A stretch of 10,192 nt of DNA from Baffinella frigidus (GCA_026770585.1 MU646337.1:1061207-1071398), one strand, 5' to 3'. Counted from the stretch's first letter, positions 1 through 6,593 are shown. Numbers and translations are program-made. The notes: generated by a model not told the origin, from the letters alone.

Positions 1-472
1 AAAGTAACGGAAACTCGGGCTCTAAGTGCCCGAAATTCCCCTTGCAGCCCTCTGTGTGGGGACACGTCCCTGTAGGAGTAGTCGGAGTGACTTTACATAT
101 AAGTAGGAGCGACTTTACAGGGGTACCTGGGGGCGGCGTGTGTCCTTCCACTTAGCAGCGGCCGAGTTCCTTCCCCCCCGGATATCCGGGGGAAATGCGG
201 TTAGAATCCAATGCAAATGGATAAGATTCTAGTACAAATCGTTTAAATGGACTGTATCCGTGAAGCCCCCGGTGCCTGCAAAGTGGATTTGCGAGTAACC
301 TTTGTACGTCCAAGTGACCCCAAACCTAAGTCAACTCCCCCACAAAACTTGGCCACTTAAAGCCCCTTTGAGACCTCGTGTACGTCCTCGATAAACGGTG
401 CCTCACCTCGGCACTCTCCAACCCAGTCTTAGGTTCCCCCACCCCTATCCCTTAAGTGGCGAGCTGGTCAAA
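1..472. other. Non-coding stretch, no gene recognised
   Basis: No reading frame here resembles a known protein. Two small structures are visible: a short palindrome at about 173-191 (CCCCCGGATATCCGGGGG type) and a motif at 30-60 (CCGAAA..CCCTT..AGCCC..GTGTGGG) that recurs, diverged, at 1212-1242 and 6766-6793. Otherwise I see nothing to annotate. Confidence 0.5.
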
Positions 473-534
473 TTTGACCGCCAAGAGGTCCCAGGCAGGT
501 CCTAGGGCCCTACGGTAGGGCGTGCGAGCCTACT
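473..534 (+). repeat. 62-bp dispersed repeat R2, copy 1
   Basis: This segment matches 5732-5793 at 56 of 62 positions by eye, in the same orientation, with no length difference. Both copies contain the palindrome-rich core GGTCCTAGGGCCCTAC and end in AGCCTACT. Fragments of the same vocabulary (GCCCTACGGTAGG, CCTAGGACC) recur at 1889-1920 and 8893-9010 and inside the 120-bp TIR elements, so the families may share an origin. No coding potential is visible. Confidence 0.7.
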
Positions 535-546
535 TGCCACTTGAGG

Positions 547-668
547 GATAGGAGTACCTCGCTCATAAGAAACGCCCACCCCCCTAGGATCACCATAGGG
601 CCCTAGGCCTAGGCCTACTGTAGGGTCACAGGGGGGGGGCGGTTTCTTATGAGCGAGGTACCCCTGTA
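547..668. mobile_element. 122-bp TIR element (MITE-like), family M1, copy 1
   Basis: The right terminus reads GGCGGTTTCTTATGAGCGAG followed by GTACCCCTGTA. The left terminus is its inverse with a few changes (GAGTACCTCGCTCATAAGAA). The interior is itself partly palindromic, with CTAGG..CCATAGGGCCCTAGG..CCTACTGTAGGG. Four other copies of 121-125 bp occur in the window. The element has no coding capacity, so any transposase acts in trans. Its left terminus has diverged more than in the other copies. A further piece of the terminus (GCGAGGTACCCCTGT) is repeated directly downstream at 672-686. Confidence 0.8.
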
Positions 669-750
669 CAGCGAGGTACCCCTGTGCCTCTAGTTGACTG
701 ATGTGAAGGGACTCCAAAAGGACCTAACCTCGCCTCACTGTCGCTGCGAT

Positions 751-847
751 CCAAATCGAGGCTGGAGCATGAGCCAATTCCTCGGGCGGCACCTTCGAAA
801 ATGAATGTGCCGCCCGAGGAAATGGCTTCAAACAATCCTCGATTTGG
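751..847. repeat. Nested inverted repeat (two-tier hairpin)
   Basis: Outer arms CCAAATCGAGG (751-761) and CCTCGATTTGG (837-847) are perfect inverses. Inner 21-bp arms (772-792 and 807-827, containing CCTCGGGCGGCAC) differ at one position. The inner loop is 14 nt. A second smaller hairpin (CTGGTGGTCGCC / GGCGGCCACCAG) follows at about 862-902. The pair of related sequences TCGCTGCGATC and TCGCTGCAATC flanks this region, so it may be one compound foldback element. No gene overlaps it. Confidence 0.65.
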
Positions 848-913
848 TCCGCCTCACAGGGCTGGTGGTCGCCTCGCGGTCGCTGCAATCGCGGCGGCCA
901 CCAGATCGCACTG

Positions 914-950
914 TTTAGGGTTGAGGGTTGAGGGTTGAGGGTTGAGGGTA

Positions 951-981
<31 letters not shown>

Positions 982-1128
982 GGTTGGGTGTTGGGTGTCG
1001 GGTGTTGGGGGTTGGGGGTTGGGTGTTGGGGTGCTGGCGTGTTGGGTTTGGGGTTTAGGGTTTGGGGTGTTGGGGTTTAGGGCTTGGGGCTTGGGGTTTG
1101 GGGTTTGGGATTTGGGGTTGGAGGTTGA
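914..1128 (+). repeat. Degenerate telomere-like repeat block (G-rich on +)
   Basis: About 215 bp of 7-8-bp units drift from GGGTTGA through GGGTGTTG to GGGTTTG and GGGTTTA. The variants are grouped rather than mixed, as expected of slippage or unequal exchange acting on an interstitial TTTAGGG-type tract. The open frame across it is an artefact of the 7-bp period. The block is followed by GAGACCTGGGCCTCAGCTGAGAT (1129-1151), which is repeated with one change at 1691-1713, also just after telomere-like sequence. Confidence 0.8.
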
Positions 1129-1272
1129 GAGACCTGGGCCTCAGCTGAGATATTTTCGGGCTGGTCTGCAGAGCACTGTTTGAGCCACCTCCAAGGGCTA
1201 GTGACACGCCACCGAAAATCCCTTCGTAGCCCGCAGTGTGGGTCCTACCTCACCACAAAAGAGACACACACA

Positions 1273-1431
1273 CGAAACAGGAGAAAGTCTGCGGGAGAGT
1301 CATCGGGGGCCTCCGACAGGCCCCATCTCATAGAAAAACGGTTTTAATTTAAAACTTTTGCTTCAAAAACAATTGCTACACGAAAGCGTTCGAAACAGGA
1401 GAAAGTCTGTTTCGAAACAGGAGAAAGTCTG
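1273..1431 (+). repeat. Three copies of a 19-bp direct repeat
   Basis: The sequence CGAAACAGGAGAAAGTCTG occurs identically at 1273-1291, 1391-1409 and 1413-1431. The last two are separated by 3 nt. The third copy ends exactly where the alpha/beta-hydrolase exon fragment begins (1432). This suggests a duplication or insertion junction. Spacing is irregular and too few copies exist for a CRISPR, which would in any case be unexpected in a eukaryote. Confidence 0.7.
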
Positions 1432-1503
1432 CTCGACCTGCCTCCCAGCTGCACAGTTTTCGAGATCGCAGGGGGGAACCATGTGGGGTATGGAAGCTAC
1501 GGC
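1432..1503 (+). pseudogene. Orphan alpha/beta-hydrolase exon fragment
   Basis: The forward strand encodes 24 codons that match the hydrolase exon at 2569-2640 (minus strand) at 67 of 72 bases. The protein-level match runs from LDLPPSC through the catalytic-histidine motif GGNH to GYGSYG. Of five base differences, two are silent and three cause I-to-V and Q-to-V changes. Homology stops sharply on both sides: a 19-bp direct repeat abuts the 5' end, and telomere-like AGGGTTTAGGG follows the 3' end. The nucleophile and acid residues are absent, so it cannot be active alone. It could be a relic of an inverted local duplication or an exon of a second, fragmented paralogue. The homology is certain; the origin is inferred. 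Confidence 0.8.
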
Positions 1504-2207
1504 AGGGTTTAGGGTGTGGGGTTTCATCCGGGAACATGTTCAATTCAAAATAAAATGGACTATCAAACCGGATTCTGCCCTTATTAAATATACTCAGGGC
1601 CCTAATTAATATTTTCCCAACTCCCATGACCACGTAGGGATCCATTTTAAAAAAAAAATCAACTTGTCCCCGGATTAGGTTTGGGGTTTAGAGACCTGGG
1701 CCTGAGCTGAGATCGTCGCGGGATGATCCGGCAAAACGTTCCCCTGTGGGGAAAAGGCGAGGTATCCCTTGAGTGGTGAGAAGGCGCAGACAGACTGAGC
1801 GGGGTATAACATGGACCGATCATAGTCTGGTAATGGCATGGGTTAGGCAATAACGGCGAAACCTCTTTAATAAATTCAGTAATTAGTACGCCCTACGGTA
1901 GGTCCCTAGGACCTGCCTAGGGCGAGTTAGGTTGAATATTCACCCTATGGGCACTTGAGGGATAATAAGTGGGAAAAGGGAAAGGGCGAGGTTTAAGAGA
2001 GATTGATAATTTATTGCCAAACAACCAGCGTCAGCGCCGCACATGCTACGCATCGTACCACTACTGTACCCCGTGTCGGCCGCTCATACGAGCATTTTCC
2101 GGATGGATTCTAACTCCACCTTCTAACTCCACCTCCTACGCTGAACACCACGACCGCGGTATGGAGCCAGGGGGGGGGGGGTGAACGAGACGTGACCGTA
2201 ACCACCC
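1504..2207. other. Non-coding stretch with scattered repeat pieces
   Basis: No protein-like frame is recognised. Visible items are telomere-like GGTTTAGGGTGTGGGG at 1503-1522, the CAGCTGAG-centred repeat at 1691-1713, and an imperfect inverted repeat of the CCTAGG/GCCCTACGGTAGG type at about 1889-1920. There is also a run of G at 2170-2181, and TTCTAACTCCACC is repeated in tandem at about 2108-2134. Confidence 0.5.
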
Positions 2208-2282
2208 AACCCTAAACCCTAAACCCTAAACCCTAAACCCTAAACCCTGTACCCTAAACCCTAAACCCTAAACCCTAAACCC
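2208..2282 (+). repeat. Interstitial telomere-type array, (CCCTAAA)n
   Basis: About ten head-to-tail CCCTAAA units occur, with one unit changed to CCCTGTA. This is the C-rich strand of TTTAGGG, the telomere unit of plants, dinoflagellates and several algae. It is the cleanest such array in the window; others are heavily degenerate. It lies inside the window with unique sequence on both sides, so it is interstitial here, not a chromosome end. It sits just beyond the TIR-bearing intron of the hydrolase gene and may itself be intronic. Confidence 0.9.
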
Positions 2283-2370
2283 GAAGGGTGTATGGTGGAA
2301 GGGAACGTCTCGCCCCCTAAAACCCGCAGGGGGTCTTAGTACGTGGGCATGCTGGTTTTGTAATCAATAA

Positions 2371-2550
2371 CCACCAACCCTCACAGGGGAGGCAAATCGA
2401 CGATTTCGACTTTTGTGCAACTCCAAACCCCTGCTGTGATCCAGATTTGAGAGTTTTAAAAATAACCGACGTCGGAATCCGACGGCCTCCAAGGGGGAAA
2501 TGGCTCCCAAAAATCGTCGATTCGCCTCGACCGTGAGGGTTGGTGGAAAC
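2371..2550 (-). mobile_element. TIR element at the hydrolase splice donor (introner-like)
   Basis: The left end reads CCACCAACCCTCACAGGGG and the right end CCGTGAGGGTTGGTGG. Subterminal AAATCGACGATTT and AAATCGTCGATT are also inverted, and the centre holds CCGACGTCGG. A related element with the same ends and a GTCGGATTCCGAC centre occurs at 9279-9437. On the minus strand the sequence next to the hydrolase exon is CACAG|GTTTCCACCAACCC. The element end plus its conserved flank GGTTTCC therefore supplies the GT donor. The same GGTTTCCACC flank borders the 9279 copy, so it appears to belong to the element. TIR-bearing introners that carry splice sites are known from dinoflagellates and Aureococcus. 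I could not identify the matching acceptor. Confidence 0.75.
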
Positions 2551-3237
2551 CTGTGCGATGCCGGGCGAGCCGTAGCTTCCATACCCCTGATGGTTCCCCC
2601 CCGCGATCTCGAAAATTGTGCAGCTGGGCGGCAGGTCGAGGAGAGCGCGGGCCGTGTAGCCCGGCACGTCGCCCTCGGCGGCGCGCTGCATCGGGCCGTC
2701 TTCCGAGGCGATCGTGTAGCCGACCTTGCCGAAGGGCAGGTCCTTGAATGGCGCGAGGCTCAGGCCCTTGCCATGCACGCCCATGTAGACAAAGTCGAGG
2801 CCGGCGCTCGGCCACTTTCCAGCCGCTTGAAGATCCCGGCACATTTCGGCCGCCCACACCCCGCCGATGCTGTGCCCGGCGACGCAAGTGATGCTCGGGT
2901 ATGCCTCGAGCACCTCGGCGACGGTCGCCGGCTTGAAGGCCCACACGTTGAAGGGGCTCTGAACAACGAGAACGCCAGCATCTGCCACGTCGAGCTCTTT
3001 CAGCACGGCCTGCGCGAGCGGCGCGTAGCTCTCGCGCCGCACCTTGGCGCCGCAGTATATCACCACCTTTGGCGACAAGCCGCCAAAGAGCAGGCCGTTG
3101 AGCTTGGAGACGTCCACCGGGCGCGCCTGCTCCATCACTGCGCTGGCCTCTGGCGAGGGCCCGACGCCCTGAAAGACCCAGCCGAGGAAGGTGGTGACAC
3201 CTGCCCCCACCAGAACGCCGCCGACAATTAGCTCCAT
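2551..3237 (-). CDS. Alpha/beta hydrolase, 5' and catalytic exon (C-terminus missing)
   Basis: A 229-residue exon product of the alpha/beta-hydrolase fold-5 type. Counting from the chosen Met, residues 1-24 form one hydrophobic membrane anchor or signal anchor (MELIVGGVLVGAG...). A lid/strand block with CGAKVRRESYAPLAQ follows at about 62-76. The nucleophile elbow GHSIGG is at 121-126 with Ser123. The acid is probably Asp180 in ASEDG. The catalytic His216 lies in IAGGNHQGYGSYG, which matches the family's GGNHxxFGxYG motif. I chose this start because codons from here on are GC-rich at third positions, while the open upstream extension to 3417 is T-rich and looks like leader. The exon ends CACAG|GT at a TIR element. 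The frame stays open to 2317 through that element, but that tail is element sequence. The downstream exon, expected to begin near a GDG-like motif, was not found. Substrate is unknown. Confidence 0.8.
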
Positions 3238-4035
3238 CCTGGAACCACGCACTCCTCCACCTCTCCTTCCTTGTGATCCTTCGACCAAAAAAGATTTGAC
3301 CACCATCGCCCCTGCACCGGTCAAAAGAGTGACCACCCCAGTAAAACAAAAACTAACAAAAAGAAACACAACTCCCATCACCTGGGAACACACCCGCGAC
3401 AGCATGGATCCTCGCATTCCAACCCCATTCCGGCCTCAGCAAAACCTGGTGGGTAGCACCATCAGCACCCCCAACAAATGAAACAAGGAAGAAAAAGAAA
3501 GAAAAAGGAGAAGAAAAACAAACGCCCGACAACCCAACGCCGCCCAGCGCTCTAACACACGGAGCGCATGCTTGGCGGATGACCATCAGCTGACGGCTAG
3601 CGCATGGAGAAACCACAACGTCTCGACCCCCACGGCATCCTCATCCACCCACCCCACAAGCACAGATACACCCCCAGGAGCAATGTTTACTCGCACGGAC
3701 ACCGGACGCGCACCACCCCCGACCCGAAACATCGACCAGGACAGCGCGACCAAGCAGCATGGGCTACCATGCTGGTTTGACACACATCACACAGCTCCAC
3801 AGCGACGCTGCCGCCGCCCCGACCCTCCGCGCAGAAATCCCTCGCGGAACGCTTCCCTGACTGGCATGACACCACAACCGGGGCCAGACAGGAACTCGCA
3901 GCCTCCAAGCAAGACAGAGGACAAATCCCAGCGGATCCGCTGGAAAAAAAATGGGGGAAAAAAAAGGGATTTGACTATAAATCAAACGGCTCAAAGCACT
4001 AAAGAAACAATAACGGGAAATAACGGAACTCTGCC
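3238..4035 (-). promoter_or_regulatory. Upstream/leader region of the hydrolase gene
   Basis: On the hydrolase (minus) strand this holds a T-rich leader at about 3285-3370, open in frame with the gene up to an ATG at 3417. A strong polypyrimidine tract lies at about 3484-3523, the kind of sequence that precedes splice acceptors, including trans-splice acceptors in dinoflagellates. I did not find a spliced-leader sequence or a clear core promoter. Positions 3540-3930 are GC-richer with several overlapping open frames on both strands, none resembling a known protein. The regulatory role is inferred from position only. Confidence 0.3.
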
Positions 4036-4306
4036 GGTTTTCTGCCGCGATCTTCTGTACAGGGGGACTTGATGTGATCCGAAAGGAAGCATGGCCTGAA
4101 TGCAGAACCGGTCCCGATGTCCGCCTATGCTGGGAGCTCGGACCTAAAGATTCTGAAGACAGAACAAGATCCGAAATCCTCCTATGCTGGAACACCCAGA
4201 ACCTCAAGGACCTACATCACCCAAACAACCACCCTATATCCCCTTTCAGATCCTCCCTATTGAAAGGCATGTAGCTGCGCTATGCTGGGAGAAACAAAAC
4301 CTAAAG
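4036..4306 (+). repeat. Dispersed repeat R1: one fuller and two partial copies
   Basis: A copy at 4036-4149 runs from GGTTTTCTGCCGCGATCTTC through GATGTGATCCGAAAGGAAGC and CCGCCTATGCTGGGAGCTCG to a CCTAAAG tail. Partial repeats of the second half follow at 4150-4219 (CCTCCTATGCTGG, CTCAAGGACCT) and 4255-4306 (GCTATGCTGGGAG, CCTAAAGGACCTAAA). The fixed 5' body and variable short tandem tail at the 3' end resemble a SINE or other short retroposon. I could not recognise tRNA-type A and B boxes. Open frames across the copies are not conserved between copies. Confidence 0.65.
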
Positions 4307-4605
4307 GACCTAAACGAAGACACTGCAGATCAATCCTAAACATTAAACAATTAAAAACAAACTGAAATCACATAGGAAAAGGTTTAAATGCCTGGCTTTT
4401 TGGTGCATGGGGGGGGGGGGGGAGTAGAGAAAAGAAAAGAGGCTCGGCCAAGCCTGCATAGGTGGGTCGGGGAGCTCACCCGAAGAATCATTCCCATCTC
4501 CTCAAGAGTGAGGTGGGCGTGACCTCCGATGTGAGTGTAAAATAAAGCACCAAAGCACCAAAGCACCAAAGGTAAGGGAACCCAAAGGAGAGCGAAACGC
4601 GATCC
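4307..4605. other. Non-coding stretch with homopolymer and short tandem repeat
   Basis: No gene is recognised. The region contains an uninterrupted G run of about 15 nt at 4409-4423 and a tandem AAAGCACC repeat (about three units) at 4544-4570. Confidence 0.5.
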
Positions 4606-4711
4606 GAGAGCAAAAATGCTTTCTCTGCAGTCCTTTCTACGGAAGGGCGTGTCGTTGGGCTATGTTGGGAGCATTTAAAACCTAAAGGACCTAAAGGACC
4701 TAAAGGACCAG
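4606..4711 (+). repeat. Dispersed repeat R1, diverged copy with long tail
   Basis: The body is diverged (GCGATCCGAGAGCAAAAATG, GGGCTATGTTGGGAGC). The 3' end carries the clearest tail of the family, three tandem CCTAAAGGA units at about 4680-4709. Tail length differs between copies, as in retroposons whose 3' end is a short tandem repeat. Confidence 0.6.
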
Positions 4712-4750
4712 CTGGAATCTTCACATGCCCGATGAGGATACCCTTTAGCA

Positions 4751-4875
4751 GGTTTCTGCCGCGATCCTCTGTACAGGGGGGCTTGATGTGATCCGAAAGA
4801 AAGCATGGCCTTTCTACAGAACAAGTTCCGGTGTCCGCCTATGTTGGGAGCGAAGAACCTAAAACACCTCAACAA
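4751..4875 (+). repeat. Dispersed repeat R1, near full-length copy
   Basis: This copy starts GGTTTCTGCCGCGATCCTCT like the one at 4036. It continues through CTTGATGTGATCCGAAAGAA and GTTCCGGTGTCCGCCTATGT to GAACCTAAAACACCTCAAC. From 4767 onward it is part of a larger direct duplication shared with 5427-5614. Confidence 0.75.
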
Positions 4876-4952
4876 GAAGTTGCAATGAGAAGTTGCTGTT
4901 GTTGTTTATGACGCTTTGATTGCCCTTAATTTTTCTGACTTCCGTACATTGG
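4767..4952 (+). repeat. 186-bp direct duplication, copy 1 (partner 5427-5614)
   Basis: From CTCTGTACAGGGGGGCTTG to CTTCCGTACATTGG this segment is nearly identical to 5427-5614. It spans an R1 body plus the unique sequence AAGTTGCAATGAGAAGTTGC and GTTGTTTATGACGCTT. Since the duplicated block includes non-R1 sequence, it is a segmental copy or a longer version of the repeat rather than two independent R1 insertions. Confidence 0.8.
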
Positions 4953-4990
4953 GGGAAACTTTGCTGACTTCCGCACATTGGAGCAAACCT

Positions 4991-5107
4991 CTACATTTGT
5001 TTGGTTTGACATCTGAGGTATCCGTGGTTGGAGCTCCTATGAGCCTAGAGCCTAACGATGGGATACCATATGGGCCTTCAGCCGACTTGTGGTCCTGGTG
5101 TGTGTGA
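4991..5107 (+). pseudogene. Decayed protein-kinase activation-segment fragment
   Basis: The frame ending at the TGA at 5105-5107 reads LFGLTSEVSVVGAP, then MSLEPNDGIPYGPSADLWS, then WCV. This follows the order of a Ser/Thr kinase catalytic core. FGLT matches the DFG loop, VVGAP the GTP-type segment, SLEP a damaged SPE (APE) motif, and YGPSADLWS the conserved D-x-W-S helix that normally continues as LGCV. The best family resemblance is to NEK-like kinases. Damage is visible: the DFG aspartate is replaced by Leu, the APE region is shortened, LG is missing before CV, and a stop follows. No flanking kinase subdomains were found. It sits between two copies of repeat R1. Homology is inferred by eye. 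Confidence 0.5.
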
Positions 5108-5144
5108 GCGCGTTCCCAGGATATCTCACGCCCGATGAGAATAC

Positions 5145-5228
5145 ATGTACCTTTAGGTCCTTGAGGTTCTTCGAGCTCCCAACATAGGCGGACACCGGAA
5201 CTGGTTCTGTAGAAAGACCATGCTTACC
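5145..5228 (-). repeat. Dispersed repeat R1, inverted partial copy
   Basis: The reverse complement reads GGTAAGCATGGTCTTTCTAC, GTTCCGGTGTCCGCCTATGT, GGGAGCTCGAAGAACCTCAA and GGACCTAAAGG. It is the same family as the copy at 4751 but on the opposite strand and lacking the first part of the body. Confidence 0.7.
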
Positions 5229-5426
5229 GAATGCCCAGGGTACCCCCAACTTGAGAACACGCCCCCCACCCTAAGACCACCCTGGGGTCCTAGATAGGCC
5301 TACATGTAGAGGACTTTTGAGGCCTTTAGAGGACTTTTGAAATGCGGTCAATGGATAGGTTGGATCACCACCCCATTTTCGGGCGTGCCAGACCCAGGTA
5401 ACGACAGACCCTTGGCTTGCGTCCAT

Positions 5427-5614
5427 CTCTGTACAGGGGGGCTTGATGTGATCCGAAAGAAAGCATGGCCTTTCTACAGAACAAGTTCCGGTGTCCGCCT
5501 ATGTTGGGAGCTCGAAGAACCTAAAGGATCTGAATGAGAAGTTGCAATGAGAAGTTGCTGTTGTTGTTTATGACGCTTGGATTGCCCTTAATTTTGCTGA
5601 CTTCCGTACATTGG
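5427..5614 (+). repeat. 188-bp direct duplication, copy 2, containing an R1 body
   Basis: This is the partner of 4767-4952, with the R1 body at 5427-5528 (GATGTGATCCGAAAGAAAGC, tail CCTAAAGGATC). At its right end, ACATTGG joins directly to another R1 piece starting CCTTTCTGCAG, so a junction between two repeat copies lies at about 5613. Confidence 0.8.
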
Positions 5615-5684
5615 CCTTTCTGCAGGATAAGTTCCGGTGTCCGCCTATGTTGGGAGCTCGGAGAACCTCAAGGACCTAAAGGAC
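5613..5684 (+). repeat. Dispersed repeat R1, 5'-truncated copy
   Basis: This copy begins in mid-body at GGCCTTTCTGCAGGATAAG and runs through CCTATGTTGGGAGCTCGGAG to CTCAAGGACCTAAAGGACCC. Truncation at the 5' end with an intact tail is typical of retroposed copies. It is followed by a piece (AACGACAGACCCTTGGC) that also lies at 5400-5416, so local sequence has been copied here too. Confidence 0.7.
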
Positions 5685-5731
5685 CCAGGTAACGACAGAC
5701 CCTTGGCGTGCGTCCATCGGACACAGAAACG

Positions 5732-5793
5732 TTTGACGGCCAAGAGGTCCTCGGCAGGTCCTAGGGCCCTACCGTAGGGCGTAAGAGCCTACT
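5732..5793 (+). repeat. 62-bp dispersed repeat R2, copy 2
   Basis: Matches 473-534 at 56 of 62 positions. It is bracketed by a direct repeat CATCGGACACAGAAACGTTTG (5716-5736 and 5803-5823), which may reflect insertion with flanking duplication or a local tandem copy. Confidence 0.7.
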
Positions 5794-5944
5794 GGTCACG
5801 TCCATCGGACACAGAAACGTTTGCGGCTGCCGTATTGTTCAATAAAGCTCCAATAGCTCCCCTGGTGACTGTTGCTATCCAGCCGTACCAGAGAGTTGAC
5901 GAAACGCAAGATTTGGCCAACCCTCTGGTACTAATTTAAAAAAA

Positions 5945-6000
5945 CGGTTGCTTATGAACGAGGTACCCCTGTACAGGGGTACCTCGCTCATAAGAAACCG
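5945..6000. repeat. 56-bp near-perfect palindrome from head-to-head M1 ends
   Basis: A lone M1 terminus (CTTATGAACGAGGTACCCCT) abuts the left terminus of a complete M1 element in opposite orientation, with GTAC at the centre. The two arms differ at two paired positions. No loop separates the arms. Such a structure can arise when one element inserts into, or breaks at, another's end. Confidence 0.8.
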
Positions 6001-6096
6001 CACCTCCCTAGAACCCTACAGTAGGACTATGCCTAGCTAGGGCCCTATCGTGGTCCTAGGGGGGGGGCGGTTTCTTGTGAACGAGGTACCCCTGTA
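5972..6096. mobile_element. 125-bp TIR element, family M1, copy 2
   Basis: Ends are TACAGGGGTACCTCGCTCAT and its inverse with two changes (CTTGTGAACGAGGTACCCCTGTA). The interior is GC-rich and palindromic, around CCTAGCTAGGGCCCTATCGTG. The element begins and ends with TA, consistent with a TA target site, but the insertion site cannot be proven without an empty allele. Confidence 0.85.
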
Positions 6097-6168
6097 GGCG
6101 CTTTTATGCCGCCGCGCGGGTGTGCGAGGGCGAGGGTGTTACTCGCAATCAAGGACACGCGCCGCCTC

Positions 6169-6289
6169 TACAGGGGTACCTCGCTCATAAGAAACGCCCA
6201 CCCCCCTAGGACCACCATAGGACCCTAGACATGGTCCTACTGTAGGGTCCTAGGAGCGCGCTGTTTCTTATGAGCGAGGTGCCCCTGTA
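6169..6289. mobile_element. 121-bp TIR element, family M1, copy 3
   Basis: The left end is TACAGGGGTACCTCGCTCAT and the right end TTTCTTATGAGCGAGGTGCC followed by CCTGTA. The interior has CCTAGGACCACCATAGGACC opposite GGTCCTACTGTAGGGTCCTA. It lies 72 nt after copy 2 in the same order. Confidence 0.85.
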
Positions 6290-6335
6290 CAGTGTAGGGT
6301 GGTCCGATGCTCTGTCATGCTCCCAGGACTAGCCC

Positions 6336-6457
6336 TACAGGGGTACCTCGCTCATAAGAAACCGCCCCACCCTAGGACCCTACAGTAGGCCCATGCCTAG
6401 GGCCCTAGGGTGGTCCTAGGGGGGGGGGCGGTTTCTTATGAGCGAGGTAACCCTGTA
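6336..6457. mobile_element. 122-bp TIR element, family M1, copy 4
   Basis: The left end is TACAGGGGTACCTCGCTCAT and the right end GGTTTCTTATGAGCGAGGTA followed by ACCCTGTA. The arms are near perfect over about 30 bp. The interior CCTAGGACCCTACAGTAGG pairs with CCTAGGGTGGTCCTAGG, so the whole unit can fold into one long hairpin. Confidence 0.85.
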
Positions 6458-6510
6458 CTGCACATGTAGACCCCAAGGCGGCGTGTGTCTTGATTCGTGA
6501 GTAACTACAA

Positions 6511-6593
6511 ACTGTACTGTACTGTACTGTACTGTACTGTACTGTACTGCACTGTACTGTACTGTACTGTACTGTACTGTACTGTACTGTACT
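6511..6593 (+). repeat. (ACTGT)n microsatellite, 83 bp
   Basis: About 16 tandem ACTGT units occur with a single interruption (T to C at 6550). Near-perfect purity suggests recent expansion. The unit contains TGTAC across junctions, resembling the terminal CTGTAC of the adjacent M1 element, which ends 53 nt upstream. Confidence 0.95.

Noticed and set aside
977-1183. Gly/Val/Trp-rich frame in the telomere-like block
   Set aside because: It is a direct translation of 7-8-bp G-rich repeats.
1273-1431. CRISPR array
   Set aside because: There are only three 19-bp repeats at irregular spacing in a genome with introns and telomere-type repeats.
2208-2282. True chromosome end
   Set aside because: Unique and coding sequence lies on both sides, so the array is interstitial in this assembly.
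2317-2550. Continuation of the hydrolase frame for 77 more codons to a stop at 2317
   Set aside because: This tail is translated TIR-element sequence, has no family similarity, and begins exactly at a GT donor after CACAG. It is kept only as a possible read-through product.
2500-3231. 243-codon plus-strand frame opposite the hydrolase
   Set aside because: It is the antisense shadow of a GC-rich exon; the minus strand carries GHSIGG and GGNH motifs in order.
3238-3417. N-terminal 60-residue extension of the hydrolase starting at 3417
   Set aside because: Codon usage shifts to T-rich, the sequence looks like a leader, and the Met at 3237 already starts a good membrane anchor. An upstream start is not excluded.
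3572-4072. 166-codon plus-strand frame
   Set aside because: Composition is low-complexity (Pro, Thr, Ser, Arg), it resembles no family, and it runs into repeat R1.
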